Source: an uncultured beta proteobacterium (GTDB lineage: Bacteria; Pseudomonadota; Gammaproteobacteria; Burkholderiales; Burkholderiaceae_C). From it: 17,821 nt of DNA. The translations under genes were made by a program, and so were the position numbers. Shown here one piece after another: positions 6,367 through 13,893 of this stretch (position 1 is the stretch's first letter; every line of letters starts with the position of its first letter). The DNA is taken from NCBI GenBank assembly GCA_903870955.1, contig CAIQEX010000658.1, forward strand, positions 1 to 17,821, in the 5' to 3' direction. The notes under the pieces are model-generated. The model was not told the origin of the DNA and did no database searches. It worked only from the letters and a program-made list of their open reading frames with translations.

Positions 6367-7860
6367 GTGCGTATGCCAGAATCGGCCATGCCCAACGCAC
6401 ACAACGCCCACGGACCACGCCTTTTGCTGTGGCTGGTGCTTTCTGCACTGGGATGTGTGCTGCTCGCGCACAGTGAGCTGACGCAGCTGCGCGAAGCCTT
6501 TGAGACGGATGCCCGCATCAGCCACCGACTGCTGAGCCAACGCGCGGTACAGCATGAGGCGGTGCTGGCCACGCTGGCTTTGCTGCAACCCAAGGCACAG
6601 CCTGGCGATGCCGACGCGGTAGAACAGCGTTTGTCATCGGTGTACCCGCAAATTCTGAGCGTGCAACGGCGTGACCCTGGCGAAAACTGGCCCAGCGCCA
6701 GCCTGGTGGACGCCGAAAACACGTCGCGTCAGACGCGCCACGCCGTGTTGGCGAACCTGGATTTCAGCGCCCAGCGTGGGCGCTATCAGCTGGTGCTGGC
6801 GGCACAACCCAGCAGTTTTGCCTTGTTGATTGACGTGTATGCCAGCGTGCCCTGGAACGACTGGTCCATGCCGGTTCAAAGCAGCCCGGTGCGGGTGACG
6901 CTGGTGCAAGCAGGTAAAGCGTTTGTGGTGCAACCGGGGCGTGTCACCGGGTCGGGCTGGCGCTTTGAGTTTCACAAACATCTGGCCAGCGTTAGCCAGC
7001 CATTTGATGTGGTGGCTGTGCGAGAAGTGGGCTGGTCCGAGTTGCCGTGGGGCTTGATGGCCGTGTGGACATCGCTGATGGCTGCCGTATTGGCCGGCCT
7101 GTCGGCCTGGCAGCGCCAACGCAGCGCACGGCGCCGGGCTGAAGAATTGCTGCGCGTGGGGCAGGTGGCGCGCTTGAACACCTTGGGCGAGTTGGCGGCA
7201 GGCATGGCCCATGAACTGAACCAGCCGCTCACCGCGATTCTGGCGAATACCCAGGCTGCCAAACGCCTGTTGCAAGACGATCCCGACGAGATGCCCGCCG
7301 CCCTGCAGGCCATGGATCAAGCCGTGGCGCAAGCTAGGCGTGCTGCCGAAGTGTTGGCCCGCTTGCGCCGCACGGTGGAGCAACCCAACGTGGCTGAGCC
7401 CAGTCAGGTGGTGGACTTGGCTCAGGTCGCGCGCAACGCGCTGGACTTGCTGGAGCCTGAGTGCAAACGCCGTGGTGTCACGGTCGCAATCGTTGCGAAG
7501 CACCCTGCCCAGGTGCTGGCCGAGCGCGTGGCGCTGGAGCAAATCGTGCACAACTTGATGACCAATGCCTTGCAGGCTCTGGACCTGGTTGCGGCGACAG
7601 AGCGTCAACTGACGATTCACATTGAAGTCGCGTCGGGCATGGGTGTGCTGCAGGTGGCCGACACCGGACCGGGCATAGCACCAGACACCTTGCCGCATGT
7701 GTTTGAGCCCTTCTTCACCACCCGCGAAGGTGGCCTGGGGCTCGGTCTGAGCCTGTGTGAAACCCTGGCCACCGGCATGGGTGGACAACTGCGTGCCCAC
7801 GCCAATGCGCCCCGTGGCGCGGTTTTTACCCTCACCCTGCCAACGGCACACACCCCATGA
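6367..7860 (+). CDS. Membrane sensor histidine kinase of a two-component system
   Basis: Numbering from the GTG at 6367 gives 497 residues. ATG codons at 6373 and 6388 are equally possible starts, as no clear ribosome site favours any of them. TM1 is at about 19-35 and TM2 at about 228-247, enclosing a periplasmic sensor domain of about 190 residues that I do not recognise. The transmitter follows: H-box MAHELNQPLTAI with phospho-acceptor His282, N-box NLMTNAL (N400), G1 DTGPG (432-436), F-box FEPFFTT and G2 GLGLGLSL. The HELNQPL box is that of FixL/DctB-like HisKA kinases. The stop overlaps the start of the response regulator gene by four bases, so they form one pair. The presence of a secreted GlcG/HbpS-family protein downstream suggests the periplasmic domain may sense that protein, a redox signal or a ligand. 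Confidence 0.92.
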   Translation: MRMPESAMPNAHNAHGPRLLLWLVLSALGCVLLAHSELTQLREAFETDARISHRLLSQRAVQHEAVLATLALLQPKAQPGDADAVEQRLSSVYPQILSVQRRDPGENWPSASLVDAENTSRQTRHAVLANLDFSAQRGRYQLVLAAQPSSFALLIDVYASVPWNDWSMPVQSSPVRVTLVQAGKAFVVQPGRVTGSGWRFEFHKHLASVSQPFDVVAVREVGWSELPWGLMAVWTSLMAAVLAGLSAWQRQRSARRRAEELLRVGQVARLNTLGELAAGMAHELNQPLTAILANTQAAKRLLQDDPDEMPAALQAMDQAVAQARRAAEVLARLRRTVEQPNVAEPSQVVDLAQVARNALDLLEPECKRRGVTVAIVAKHPAQVLAERVALEQIVHNLMTNALQALDLVAATERQLTIHIEVASGMGVLQVADTGPGIAPDTLPHVFEPFFTTREGGLGLGLSLCETLATGMGGQLRAHANAPRGAVFTLTLPTAHTP

Positions 7861-8483
7861 ATGCACCGCAGTCTCCGTTGATCCATTTAATAGACGACGA
7901 CGAGGCCGTGCGCACGAGTCTGGCGTTGCTGATCAGCACCGTGGGCTTGCGGGTGCAGACCTGGGCTGATCCGCAGGAATTTATGCAGGGCTTTTCCCGT
8001 CAAGGCATCGGTGCCATCGTGCTCGATGTGCGCATGCCCGGCACCAACGGCCTGTCCGTGCTGGACGCACTGATGGCCCAAGGCGTGGACCAACCAGTGG
8101 TCATGCTCACCGGGCATGGCACGGTAGAGCTTTGTCGGCGGGCTTTTAAATCGGGTGCCACCGAGTTTTTGGAAAAACCGGTGAATGACGAGCTGTTGCT
8201 GGAAACCCTGCAAAACGCCGTGCGCCAGCATGTGCGCTCCCGCGAAAGACACCAGGCCAGTCGTCAGGCGCAAGAGCGTTATGCACAGTTGTCCGAACGC
8301 GAACGGGAGGTGCTGGGCCTGATCGTCGAGGGGCTGACCAACAAGGAAATTGGTCGGGCGCTGGGCCTCTCGCCACGCACCGTGGAGACCCACCGCGCAA
8401 ACCTGTTTGGCAAACTGCAGGTGGAGTCGCTGGCGCACCTGATACGCCACTACGCCACGCTGGCCGCAGCATCCGGCGGCTGA
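7857..8483 (+). CDS. FixJ/LuxR-type response regulator
   Basis: This 208-residue protein has an N-terminal receiver domain (about 7-125) with the acidic pocket DDDE (13-16), phospho-acceptor Asp57 in VLDVRMPG, Thr in MLTGHG, and Lys107 in EKPVN. The C-terminal LuxR/GerE helix-turn-helix (about 143-205) contains LSEREREVLGLIVEGLTNKEIG and SPRTVETHRANLFGKL. This is the FixJ/TtrR arrangement. It should be phosphorylated by the kinase encoded immediately upstream (ATGA overlap) and then bind DNA as a dimer. The palindrome and CGTAG half-sites just downstream, ahead of the GlcG-family gene, are the obvious candidate target. Confidence 0.93.
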   Translation: MNAPQSPLIHLIDDDEAVRTSLALLISTVGLRVQTWADPQEFMQGFSRQGIGAIVLDVRMPGTNGLSVLDALMAQGVDQPVVMLTGHGTVELCRRAFKSGATEFLEKPVNDELLLETLQNAVRQHVRSRERHQASRQAQERYAQLSEREREVLGLIVEGLTNKEIGRALGLSPRTVETHRANLFGKLQVESLAHLIRHYATLAAASGG

Positions 8484-8500
8484 GTCTTTCGACTGCCTTG

Positions 8501-8524
8501 CTGCGTAGCTGCGTAGCTGCGTAG
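8501..8524 (+). repeat. Three exact tandem copies of CTGCGTAG
   Basis: The 8-bp unit occurs at 8501-8508, 8509-8516 and 8517-8524, followed by degenerate units (TGCGTG, CTGCGTGG) to about 8538. It starts 17 bases after the response regulator stop. Each unit ends in CGTAG, the same half-site found in the palindrome at 8551-8566. It is either slipped-strand expansion or an array of regulator half-sites. Confidence 0.8.
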
Positions 8525-8550
8525 TGCGTGCTGCGTGGTTCGGAGGTGAC

Positions 8551-8566
8551 TCCGTAGTTCTACGGA
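8551..8566. promoter_or_regulatory. Palindromic candidate operator TCCGTAG-TT-CTACGGA
   Basis: Perfect 7-bp inverted arms are separated by 2 bp. The site lies 107 bases upstream of the GlcG-family start codon and 68 bases after the response regulator stop. Its size and symmetry suit a dimeric LuxR-type regulator. A further CGTAG half-site lies at about 8575-8579. Binding by the adjacent regulator is inference; I could not place a confident -35/-10 promoter between it and the gene. Confidence 0.5.
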
Positions 8567-8672
8567 CCCCTGCGCGTAGCCGCACGCATGGTTCACGCGC
8601 CTATGTTTGATTACATTTTCCTCAGGCGGTGAACCGTTGCTTCATCCCCATTTTTTTACAGGAATAAAACCC

Positions 8673-9164
8673 ATGCGATCCATTCATTGCGCCAGCGCTC
8701 TCGTCTTGTCATTGGCCACAGTGGGCGCCAGCGCCCAAGGCGTTCGAGTTGAAAAAAACATGTCCCTTGAACTGGCAACCAAAATTGCTGCAGCCACCGT
8801 GGCCGCCTGTAGCGCCGACAAGTTCAATGTGACCGCCACCGTGGTAGACCGTGCCGGTGGCGTGCGCGCCGTGTATCGCGCTGACAATGCCGGCCCGCAC
8901 ACGCTGGCCGCCAGCCAGGCAAAAGCATTTACCTCGGCTTCTGGCAAAAACACCACGGCGGCCATGTGGGAAGGGGTGCAAAAGAACCCGGCTTCGGCCA
9001 ATGTGGCCATGATTCCGGGTTACCTGTTGCTGGGGGGTGGCGTGCCGGTAAAGGTGGGCGACGAAGTGATTGGCGCCGTGGGTGTGGGTGGCGCACCGGC
9101 TGGCCATCTGGATGAAAAATGCGCCATGGCAGGCATTGCCAGCGTGCAGGACATGCTGCAGTAA
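8673..9164 (+). CDS. Secreted GlcG/HbpS (DUF336) family protein
   Basis: The start at ATG 8673 is preferred over an upstream TTG in the same frame because AGGA lies 9 bases upstream and a clear signal peptide follows (MRSIHCASALVLSLATVGASA, cut before Gln). The 163-residue product then shows the GlcG/HbpS pattern: LATKIAAATVAAC near the start of the mature protein, VVDRAGGVRAVYRADNA, an ASQAKAFTSAS helix, and the C-terminal glycine-rich block GGGVPVKVGDEVIGAVGVGGA with DEKCAMAG. Family members include heme-binding HbpS of Streptomyces, which signals to a sensor kinase, and GlcG, a glycolate-locus protein of unclear role. Here it should be periplasmic or secreted. It lies directly downstream of a two-component pair and likely belongs to its regulon. 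Heme binding is not shown by the sequence. Confidence 0.88.
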   Translation: MRSIHCASALVLSLATVGASAQGVRVEKNMSLELATKIAAATVAACSADKFNVTATVVDRAGGVRAVYRADNAGPHTLAASQAKAFTSASGKNTTAAMWEGVQKNPASANVAMIPGYLLLGGGVPVKVGDEVIGAVGVGGAPAGHLDEKCAMAGIASVQDMLQ

Positions 9165-9192
9165 CCTGCCTTCAACTCAACTAAGTCAGGTC

Positions 9193-9897
9193 ATGTCAAG
9201 CAAGGCATCATTCCTCGCCTGGTCCATGGCCGCGTTGCTGGCCGTGGCCGCACTGGCGGGCCCGGCCCATGCGCAGGTGGCCCCAAGTGCGGCCGAGGCC
9301 GCGCGTTACACAGGCTTGCATGCGGCGGCGCATAAGGGTGATTTGGTGCTGCTTAAAAAGCTGCTGGCCAGTGGTGCTGATGCCAATGCGCGAGACCCGT
9401 TCGGTCGCACGCCAGTGCATGTCGCCACATTTGCCAGGCAGCCCGAAATCATCCGTACGCTTGCCCTGGCGGGCGCGAATCTTGAACTGCTGGAAAACGA
9501 CCGCTACGACGCAGTAACGGTTGCGGCGGTGGCCGGAGATGAGGACACGTTGCGGGTGCTGTTGAGCTTGGGTGCCAGCGCCAAACTCACCACCAGCCGC
9601 TATGACGGCACCGCGCTCATAGCAGCCGCCCACTTGGGGCACGACGGCGTGGTGCGGCAGTTGATTGCTGCGGGTGCTCCGCTGGACCATGTCAACAACC
9701 TGCATTGGACCGCCATGATCGAAGCCATTGTGTTGGGCCAGGGTGGTGCCCGGCATCAATCGGTCTTGCAGGCGCTGCTGGCGGCTGGTGCCAGCACCCG
9801 GTTGACGGATCGCGAAGGCAACACGCCCCTGACGCTGGCCAAATCGCGGGGCTATGCCGCCATGGTGGACATGCTGGAGAAAGAAGGCGCCCACTAG
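9193..9897 (+). CDS. Secreted ankyrin-repeat protein
   Basis: The ATG at 9193 is chosen because it gives a signal peptide (hydrophobic AWSMAALLAVAALAG, then AHA cleavage site near residue 27); the open frame extends upstream into the GlcG-family gene without support. The 234-residue product is mostly ankyrin repeats. Recognisable units begin near residues 40 (TGLHAAAHKGDLVLLKKLLA), 72 (RTPVHVA), 106, 139, 171 and 210 (NTPLTLAKSRGYAAMVDML). The fifth is longer, with a Gly-rich insertion. Ankyrin repeats bind other proteins, and the leader places this one in the periplasm. It starts 28 bases after the GlcG-family stop, so the two are probably co-transcribed. A periplasmic ankyrin protein, AnkB, supports catalase KatB in Pseudomonas aeruginosa; no catalase is in this window. 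The partner is unknown. Confidence 0.87.
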   Translation: MSSKASFLAWSMAALLAVAALAGPAHAQVAPSAAEAARYTGLHAAAHKGDLVLLKKLLASGADANARDPFGRTPVHVATFARQPEIIRTLALAGANLELLENDRYDAVTVAAVAGDEDTLRVLLSLGASAKLTTSRYDGTALIAAAHLGHDGVVRQLIAAGAPLDHVNNLHWTAMIEAIVLGQGGARHQSVLQALLAAGASTRLTDREGNTPLTLAKSRGYAAMVDMLEKEGAH

Positions 9898-10023
9898 GTT
9901 GTGCAGTGTCCGCCATGCACAGGGAAAGCCCGCTTTGAGGTTCAGGTCCAAGGCTAGGTCCGGTTCACAATCCCTCGACAGAAACCAGCCGGGCCGTGCT
10001 GCATGCGGCGCGGGAGGCGAACT

Positions 10024-11094
10024 CTAAGTGGGGCATACCAACGGACCCGGTTCATTGGGAGGCGTTGCCAGTTCGTCTTTGGCCGGCCCCACCTGAATAT
10101 CCCGGGGCAGGGGCACTCCATTTTTAACCGCCAGAATTTCCGCCATCACACTGACCGCGATTTCGGGCGGGGTCTTGCTGCCGATATATATACCAATCGG
10201 GCCACGCAGGCGCTGCAGCGATTCGACCGTTTCGTCAAAGTGCTCGATCAAACGCTGGTGCCGCGCCTGGTTGTTGCGGCGTGAACCGATGGCACCGATA
10301 TAAAAAGCATCGCTCTTGAGTGCCTCCAACAATGCCAGGTCATCCAGCTTGGGGTCATGGGTGAGCGCCACCACGGCACATCTCCGGTCGGGCCGGAAAC
10401 TGACCACCACATCGTCCGGCATTTCGGTGACCATTTGCGTTCCGGGGACCGACCAACTGCTGTTGTACTCCTGCCTGGGATCGCACACGGTCACGGCAAA
10501 TCCGCTGAAGCGGGCCATGATGGCGAGGTATTCACTCATCTGCCCCGCACCAATAATCAGCAAACGGTATTCGGGCCCAAAGACGTTGATGAGCCGAACG
10601 GTATCCAGCGACAACTCGGAAGGTTTGTCACACCACTGCAGAGTGGCTTCGCCGCTGGAAAGTTGCACTGTGCGCTCGACCATTTTTCCCTGGTCCAGCC
10701 ATTCGAGCAGTTGTTCGAGCCGGCCCAGGTCGGGATCAAATTCCAGCAGCAGTTCCAGCGTGCCACCACAGGGCAGGCCAAAGCGATGGGCCTCGTCAGC
10801 GGTAATGCCATATTTCACCAAGCGTGGGCTGCCTTGTGGCAATTCCTGCGGTTCATCGGGTGATGTGCCAGACGCTTGGGCGTAGGCCTTGGTGAAGCGA
10901 TAAATCAGGTCATCCTCAATGCAACCACCCGACACCGAGCCCACCACAGCACCGTCCTCACACAGCGCCATGATGGAACCAATCGGCCGGGGCGATGAGC
11001 CCCAGGTTCGTACCACCGTGGCCAGCATGGCGCGTCGCGACTGGGCACGCCAGTTCTTCAGCGTTCGCAGGACCAGCACATCCAGATTTTCCAT
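10024..11094 (-). CDS. XdhC/CoxI-family molybdenum hydroxylase maturation protein (CoxF-like)
   Basis: The 356-residue protein has an N-terminal XdhC/CoxI domain (about 5-75) with the pattern ATVVRTWGSSPRPIGS then VGSVSGGCIEDDL, including the conserved Cys of the SGGCIE motif. A C-terminal Rossmann-like domain (from about 190) begins RLLIIGAGQMSEYLA and ends with AIGSRRN and RLRGPIGIYIGSKTPPEIAVSVMAEI. XdhC proteins bind molybdenum cofactor and help its sulfuration and insertion into xanthine dehydrogenase-type enzymes. In cox clusters the equivalent is CoxF or CoxI. It is the last gene of the minus-strand cox cluster, 33 bases after coxG, and converges on the ankyrin gene. The 126 bases between those two stops contain no clear terminator. 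The ribosome site is weak (GGTAGA). Confidence 0.9.
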   Translation of the reverse strand: MENLDVLVLRTLKNWRAQSRRAMLATVVRTWGSSPRPIGSIMALCEDGAVVGSVSGGCIEDDLIYRFTKAYAQASGTSPDEPQELPQGSPRLVKYGITADEAHRFGLPCGGTLELLLEFDPDLGRLEQLLEWLDQGKMVERTVQLSSGEATLQWCDKPSELSLDTVRLINVFGPEYRLLIIGAGQMSEYLAIMARFSGFAVTVCDPRQEYNSSWSVPGTQMVTEMPDDVVVSFRPDRRCAVVALTHDPKLDDLALLEALKSDAFYIGAIGSRRNNQARHQRLIEHFDETVESLQRLRGPIGIYIGSKTPPEIAVSVMAEILAVKNGVPLPRDIQVGPAKDELATPPNEPGPLVCPT

Positions 11095-11127
11095 GGTTGT
11101 CTACCGTCAGAATTTCAAAGCGCCATG

Positions 11128-11700
11128 TCAGCGCAGGACGAAGTACACCACAACCAGCGCGGCACCTGCAGCCAGCCAAACCCAGCTTGGGATGGTGGCC
11201 GATTTCGCCTGCGACTCCGCAGGGGCAGCAGCGGCTTTTTCCGCATAGGCATCCGGGTAGCGCTTTTGCATTTCGCCATCGAAACGTTTGAAAAAATCCT
11301 CGGCCATGGACTTGGCAACGCCATCAATCAAACGCTGCCCGACTTGTGCGATCTTGCCGCCGACTGTGGCGTGCACCGTGTAGGCCAGTTCAACACCGTC
11401 TGCATTGGCTGCGAGTTGCACCTTGGCATTGCCCTTACCAAAACCGGCGGGCCCGCCATTCCCTTCAAAGCTGATGGTGTAGCTGTTTGGCGCATTGATG
11501 TCGGAGAGGGCAATCTTGCCGGTAAATTTTGCGGCGAGTGGGCCGATCTTGAGAGACACACCCATGCTGTATTGGTTTTCCCCACTGGCTTCTATCTTGT
11601 CGCAACCGGGAATACACAGCTTGAGGACTTCGGGGTCGTTCAAGGCGTCCCAGGCCTGTTGCTGGGTGATGGCGAGTTGGCGGTTTCCTTGCATTTCCAT
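11128..11700 (-). CDS. coxG: CoxG-family protein (SRPBCC fold) with C-terminal membrane anchor
   Basis: This 190-residue protein has a CoxG/SRPBCC domain (residues 1-150) opening with the diagnostic AWDALNDPEVLKLCIPGCDKI and including VSLKIGPLAAKFTGKI. An Ala-rich linker and a single C-terminal helix (about 172-189, WVWLAAGAALVVVYFVL) with terminal Arg follow. In Oligotropha, CoxG is implicated in attaching CO dehydrogenase to the cytoplasmic membrane, and the C-terminal helix here fits that role. ATG 11700 has AGGAGA 8 bases upstream. It is 42 bases after the coxE-like gene and 33 before the xdhC-like gene, so it is likely in the same transcript. Confidence 0.9.
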   Translation of the reverse strand: MEMQGNRQLAITQQQAWDALNDPEVLKLCIPGCDKIEASGENQYSMGVSLKIGPLAAKFTGKIALSDINAPNSYTISFEGNGGPAGFGKGNAKVQLAANADGVELAYTVHATVGGKIAQVGQRLIDGVAKSMAEDFFKRFDGEMQKRYPDAYAEKAAAAPAESQAKSATIPSWVWLAAGAALVVVYFVLR

Positions 11701-11742
11701 AGGTGTGGTCTCCTGTCTTTACGATTCAAAAATAGCGCTGGG

Positions 11743-12930
11743 TTACTTGCGTTTCAACAGCGTGGACAAGCTTGCGGCAAGGTCTTCCAGCCGACTTAAA
11801 TTGTGGACGGCCAACATGGCGTCGGCGTGCCGATGCAGTTGCTCTGCGCCGCGCGCGATCGGTGCGTAACCTTCAAAGCGCAGTAGCGGGTTAAGCCACA
11901 CCAGGCGTTTGCAGTGGCGCTTGAGCCAGGCCAATTCTTCCCCCAGCTGCGCGGGGTCGCCCGTGTCCAAACCGTCACTGACCACCAGCACAATGGAGCG
12001 CCCACCGACGAAGCGGCGTGCGTGGTTCTGCCGCAGTTGCGCCAGTGCCTCACCGAATTGGGTGCCGCCGGCAAAATCCGTAATCGCAGCGCCTGCGTCC
12101 ACCAGCATCTGGTCGGTATCGGCCACTTTGAAATGGCGGGTCAGGTCGGTTAACTGGGTGCCAAAGGCAAATACATCACGCCTGGGGTGACGTCGCGTAG
12201 CCGCATGCATAAAGGCCAACAACAGTCGCGCGTAACGCTCCATAGAACCCGACACATCGACCAGCAGTACGAGCGGGGAAAGCTCCTGGCGACGTTGCCT
12301 GCGGGGAAGACGCAACGGCTCGCCACCGTAGCGCACGGCCTGACGTACGACGCCGGCCCAGTGCAGACTGTTGCCTCGGCTGGCGGCGATGGTTCGCCGG
12401 CCATCAAACTCAGGAAGAGGCAGCGGGACGGCACGCACCAAACCTTCGACCAACCGATATTCCTTGGCCGACAGCTGGTTGAAATCTGCATGGTGCAAAC
12501 GCTGCAAGGCGCTGGCGGTCATGGCGGCATCGAAATCCAACTTCTGTTCTTCTTTGCCGGGTTGCGCTTGCTGCGGCGTCAATTTGCGCGGCGACAAGGC
12601 CTCGCGCACACGCGGGCGGCGCTTGCTGGGCGCAGCCTTTCCCTCGGCACTGGGCAACATTTGCGCCAGCAGTTTATGGGCCATTTGCGGGTCTTTGAAA
12701 TAGACCTCAAACAACTCCCGAAAAACTACCCGGTCCTGTTCGCGGCTGACCAAAACGGACTCCAGCGCGGCGCTCAGGTCGCCCTTGTTGGCAAGGCCGA
12801 CCAGCAATGCGGCTTGGGTCGATAACGCAATCCGGGCACTGTCCACTTGCACGCCCGTATGACGCAATGTGCGCCCGAAGGCCGCCATGTTGAGCGCCAA
12901 TTTGCCAGTACGTGCGTCACCCAGATTCAT
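11743..12930 (-). CDS. coxE: CoxE-like VWA-domain protein
   Basis: This 395-residue protein has a charged N-terminal half and a C-terminal von Willebrand A domain with an intact MIDAS: DVSGS (225-229), the Thr in DFAGGTQFGEALA (near 290) and the Asp in VVSDGLDTGD. CoxE partners the CoxD ATPase. In Oligotropha the pair is involved in maturing the metal centre of CO dehydrogenase, following the general MoxR-VWA chaperone pattern. The start ATG (12930) overlaps the TGA of coxD by four bases, which indicates tight translational coupling in the order coxD-coxE. Confidence 0.92.
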   Translation of the reverse strand: MNLGDARTGKLALNMAAFGRTLRHTGVQVDSARIALSTQAALLVGLANKGDLSAALESVLVSREQDRVVFRELFEVYFKDPQMAHKLLAQMLPSAEGKAAPSKRRPRVREALSPRKLTPQQAQPGKEEQKLDFDAAMTASALQRLHHADFNQLSAKEYRLVEGLVRAVPLPLPEFDGRRTIAASRGNSLHWAGVVRQAVRYGGEPLRLPRRQRRQELSPLVLLVDVSGSMERYARLLLAFMHAATRRHPRRDVFAFGTQLTDLTRHFKVADTDQMLVDAGAAITDFAGGTQFGEALAQLRQNHARRFVGGRSIVLVVSDGLDTGDPAQLGEELAWLKRHCKRLVWLNPLLRFEGYAPIARGAEQLHRHADAMLAVHNLSRLEDLAASLSTLLKRK

Positions 12931-13829
12931 GGGGCGGGTGGCGTCAATAGTGCTTGCGCCATTTCAACATTCAGGGCTGCAATGTCGTCACGCTGCTTGA
13001 ACATGATGCCTGCGGTGTCGGTCAGCACCTCGGGGTCCAACACCAGGGTGTCGAGTGCAATCAACGCCTTGGCCCATTCCACGGCTTCGGCAATGCCGGG
13101 TGCGCGCTGGAACGCATTGGCAAAAGGCGTCTGGCGCAGACGGCTCACCACGTCGGCCACCTGGGCCGATAGTTCGGCACTGGCATTGGGTACCTGTGCC
13201 CGGATGATGGCCAGTTCACGCTCGCGCTCGGGATAGTCGAGCCAGTGGTACAGGCAGCGCCGCTTGACGGCATCGTTGAGTTCGCGGGTGCGGTTGCTGG
13301 TCAGAATGGTGACCGGTTTGTACTGCGCAGAAATAGTGCCCAACTCAGGGATGCTGACCTGGTATTCGCCCAGGTACTCGAGCAGGAAGGCCTCAAAGGG
13401 TTCATCCGCACGATCCACTTCATCAATCAACAACAACGCCCCCGGTGCTGGCGTTTGCAGCGCCTGTAGCAACGGGCGGTGAATCAGATAGCGGTCCTGA
13501 TAGACCTCTTGTTCGATCCGCGCTGCATCCACACCGTCTGCGGCCTGGGCCGCGCGCATGTGCAGCAATTGCGCTGCATAGTTCCATTCGTAGAGCGCCT
13601 CGCGCTGCTCCAGTCCGTCATAGCACTGCAAGCGGATAAGGGCACGTCCCAAGGCCAAAGCCAGGGCCTTGGCGAGCTCGGTTTTGCCCACGCCGGGCTC
13701 ACCTTCGAGCAGCAATGGGCGCTGCAATTTCAACGCCAGAAAGACGGCTGTCGCCAGCCTGCGCTCCGCGTAATAGCCCACCGCCTGCAAAGCGGCAATC
13801 AACGCATCGACAGAAGAAATGGTGTTCAT
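12927..13829 (-). CDS. coxD: CoxD-like MoxR-family AAA+ ATPase
   Basis: From ATG 13829 the protein has 300 residues; a TTG two codons upstream is possible but less likely. Walker A is GEPGVGKT (43-50), Walker B LLLIDEVDRAD (132-142), and the sensor-1 region TILTSNRTREL (about 174-184), followed by the C-terminal lid. This is the MoxR/CoxD family of AAA+ chaperones. In Oligotropha CoxD acts in assembling the active site of CO dehydrogenase. It is coupled to CoxE (overlapping stop and start). The start lies just downstream of a strong intrinsic terminator, so coxD-E-G-xdhC may be expressed by read-through or from their own promoter. I see no obvious promoter in the short gap. Confidence 0.92.
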   Translation of the reverse strand: MNTISSVDALIAALQAVGYYAERRLATAVFLALKLQRPLLLEGEPGVGKTELAKALALALGRALIRLQCYDGLEQREALYEWNYAAQLLHMRAAQAADGVDAARIEQEVYQDRYLIHRPLLQALQTPAPGALLLIDEVDRADEPFEAFLLEYLGEYQVSIPELGTISAQYKPVTILTSNRTRELNDAVKRRCLYHWLDYPERERELAIIRAQVPNASAELSAQVADVVSRLRQTPFANAFQRAPGIAEAVEWAKALIALDTLVLDPEVLTDTAGIMFKQRDDIAALNVEMAQALLTPPAP

Positions 13830-13838
13830 CGGCAACTC

Positions 13839-13874
13839 AAAAAAAAGGCTCCGCGTGGTTCAGACACGGAGCCT
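13839..13874 (-). terminator. Intrinsic terminator between coxM and coxD
   Basis: Read on the minus strand, AGGCTCCG and CGGAGCCT form a perfect 8-bp stem around a 13-nt loop, followed immediately by a run of eight T (the A run at 13839-13846). It begins 20 bases after the coxM stop and ends 9 bases before the coxD start codon. This is a textbook rho-independent terminator for the structural genes. Its position within the gene cluster implies partial read-through or separate expression of the maturation genes. Confidence 0.88.
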
Positions 13875-13893
13875 CAGCGGCGGGACGCCGAAA

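Noticed and set aside
6634..7866. Minus-strand open frame of 410 codons
   Set aside because: It is antisense to the histidine kinase gene; a long His/Gln-rich translation with no domain, as expected from the reverse of a high-GC gene.
8501..8538. Tandem CTGCGTAG units as a CRISPR array
   Set aside because: The units are 8 bp with no spacers; this is a simple tandem repeat.
9901..9920. GTGCA/TGCAC inverted repeat after the ankyrin gene as a terminator
   Set aside because: Five-bp arms with a 10-nt loop and no T-run; too weak to call.
11125..11799. Plus-strand open frame of 224 codons
   Set aside because: Antisense shadow of coxG, whose protein pattern, start site and operon spacing are clear.
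12195..12210. Near-copy of the GCGTAGCCGCA segment seen at about 8574, within coxE
   Set aside because: It is coding sequence in coxE, not symmetric, and most likely a chance match.
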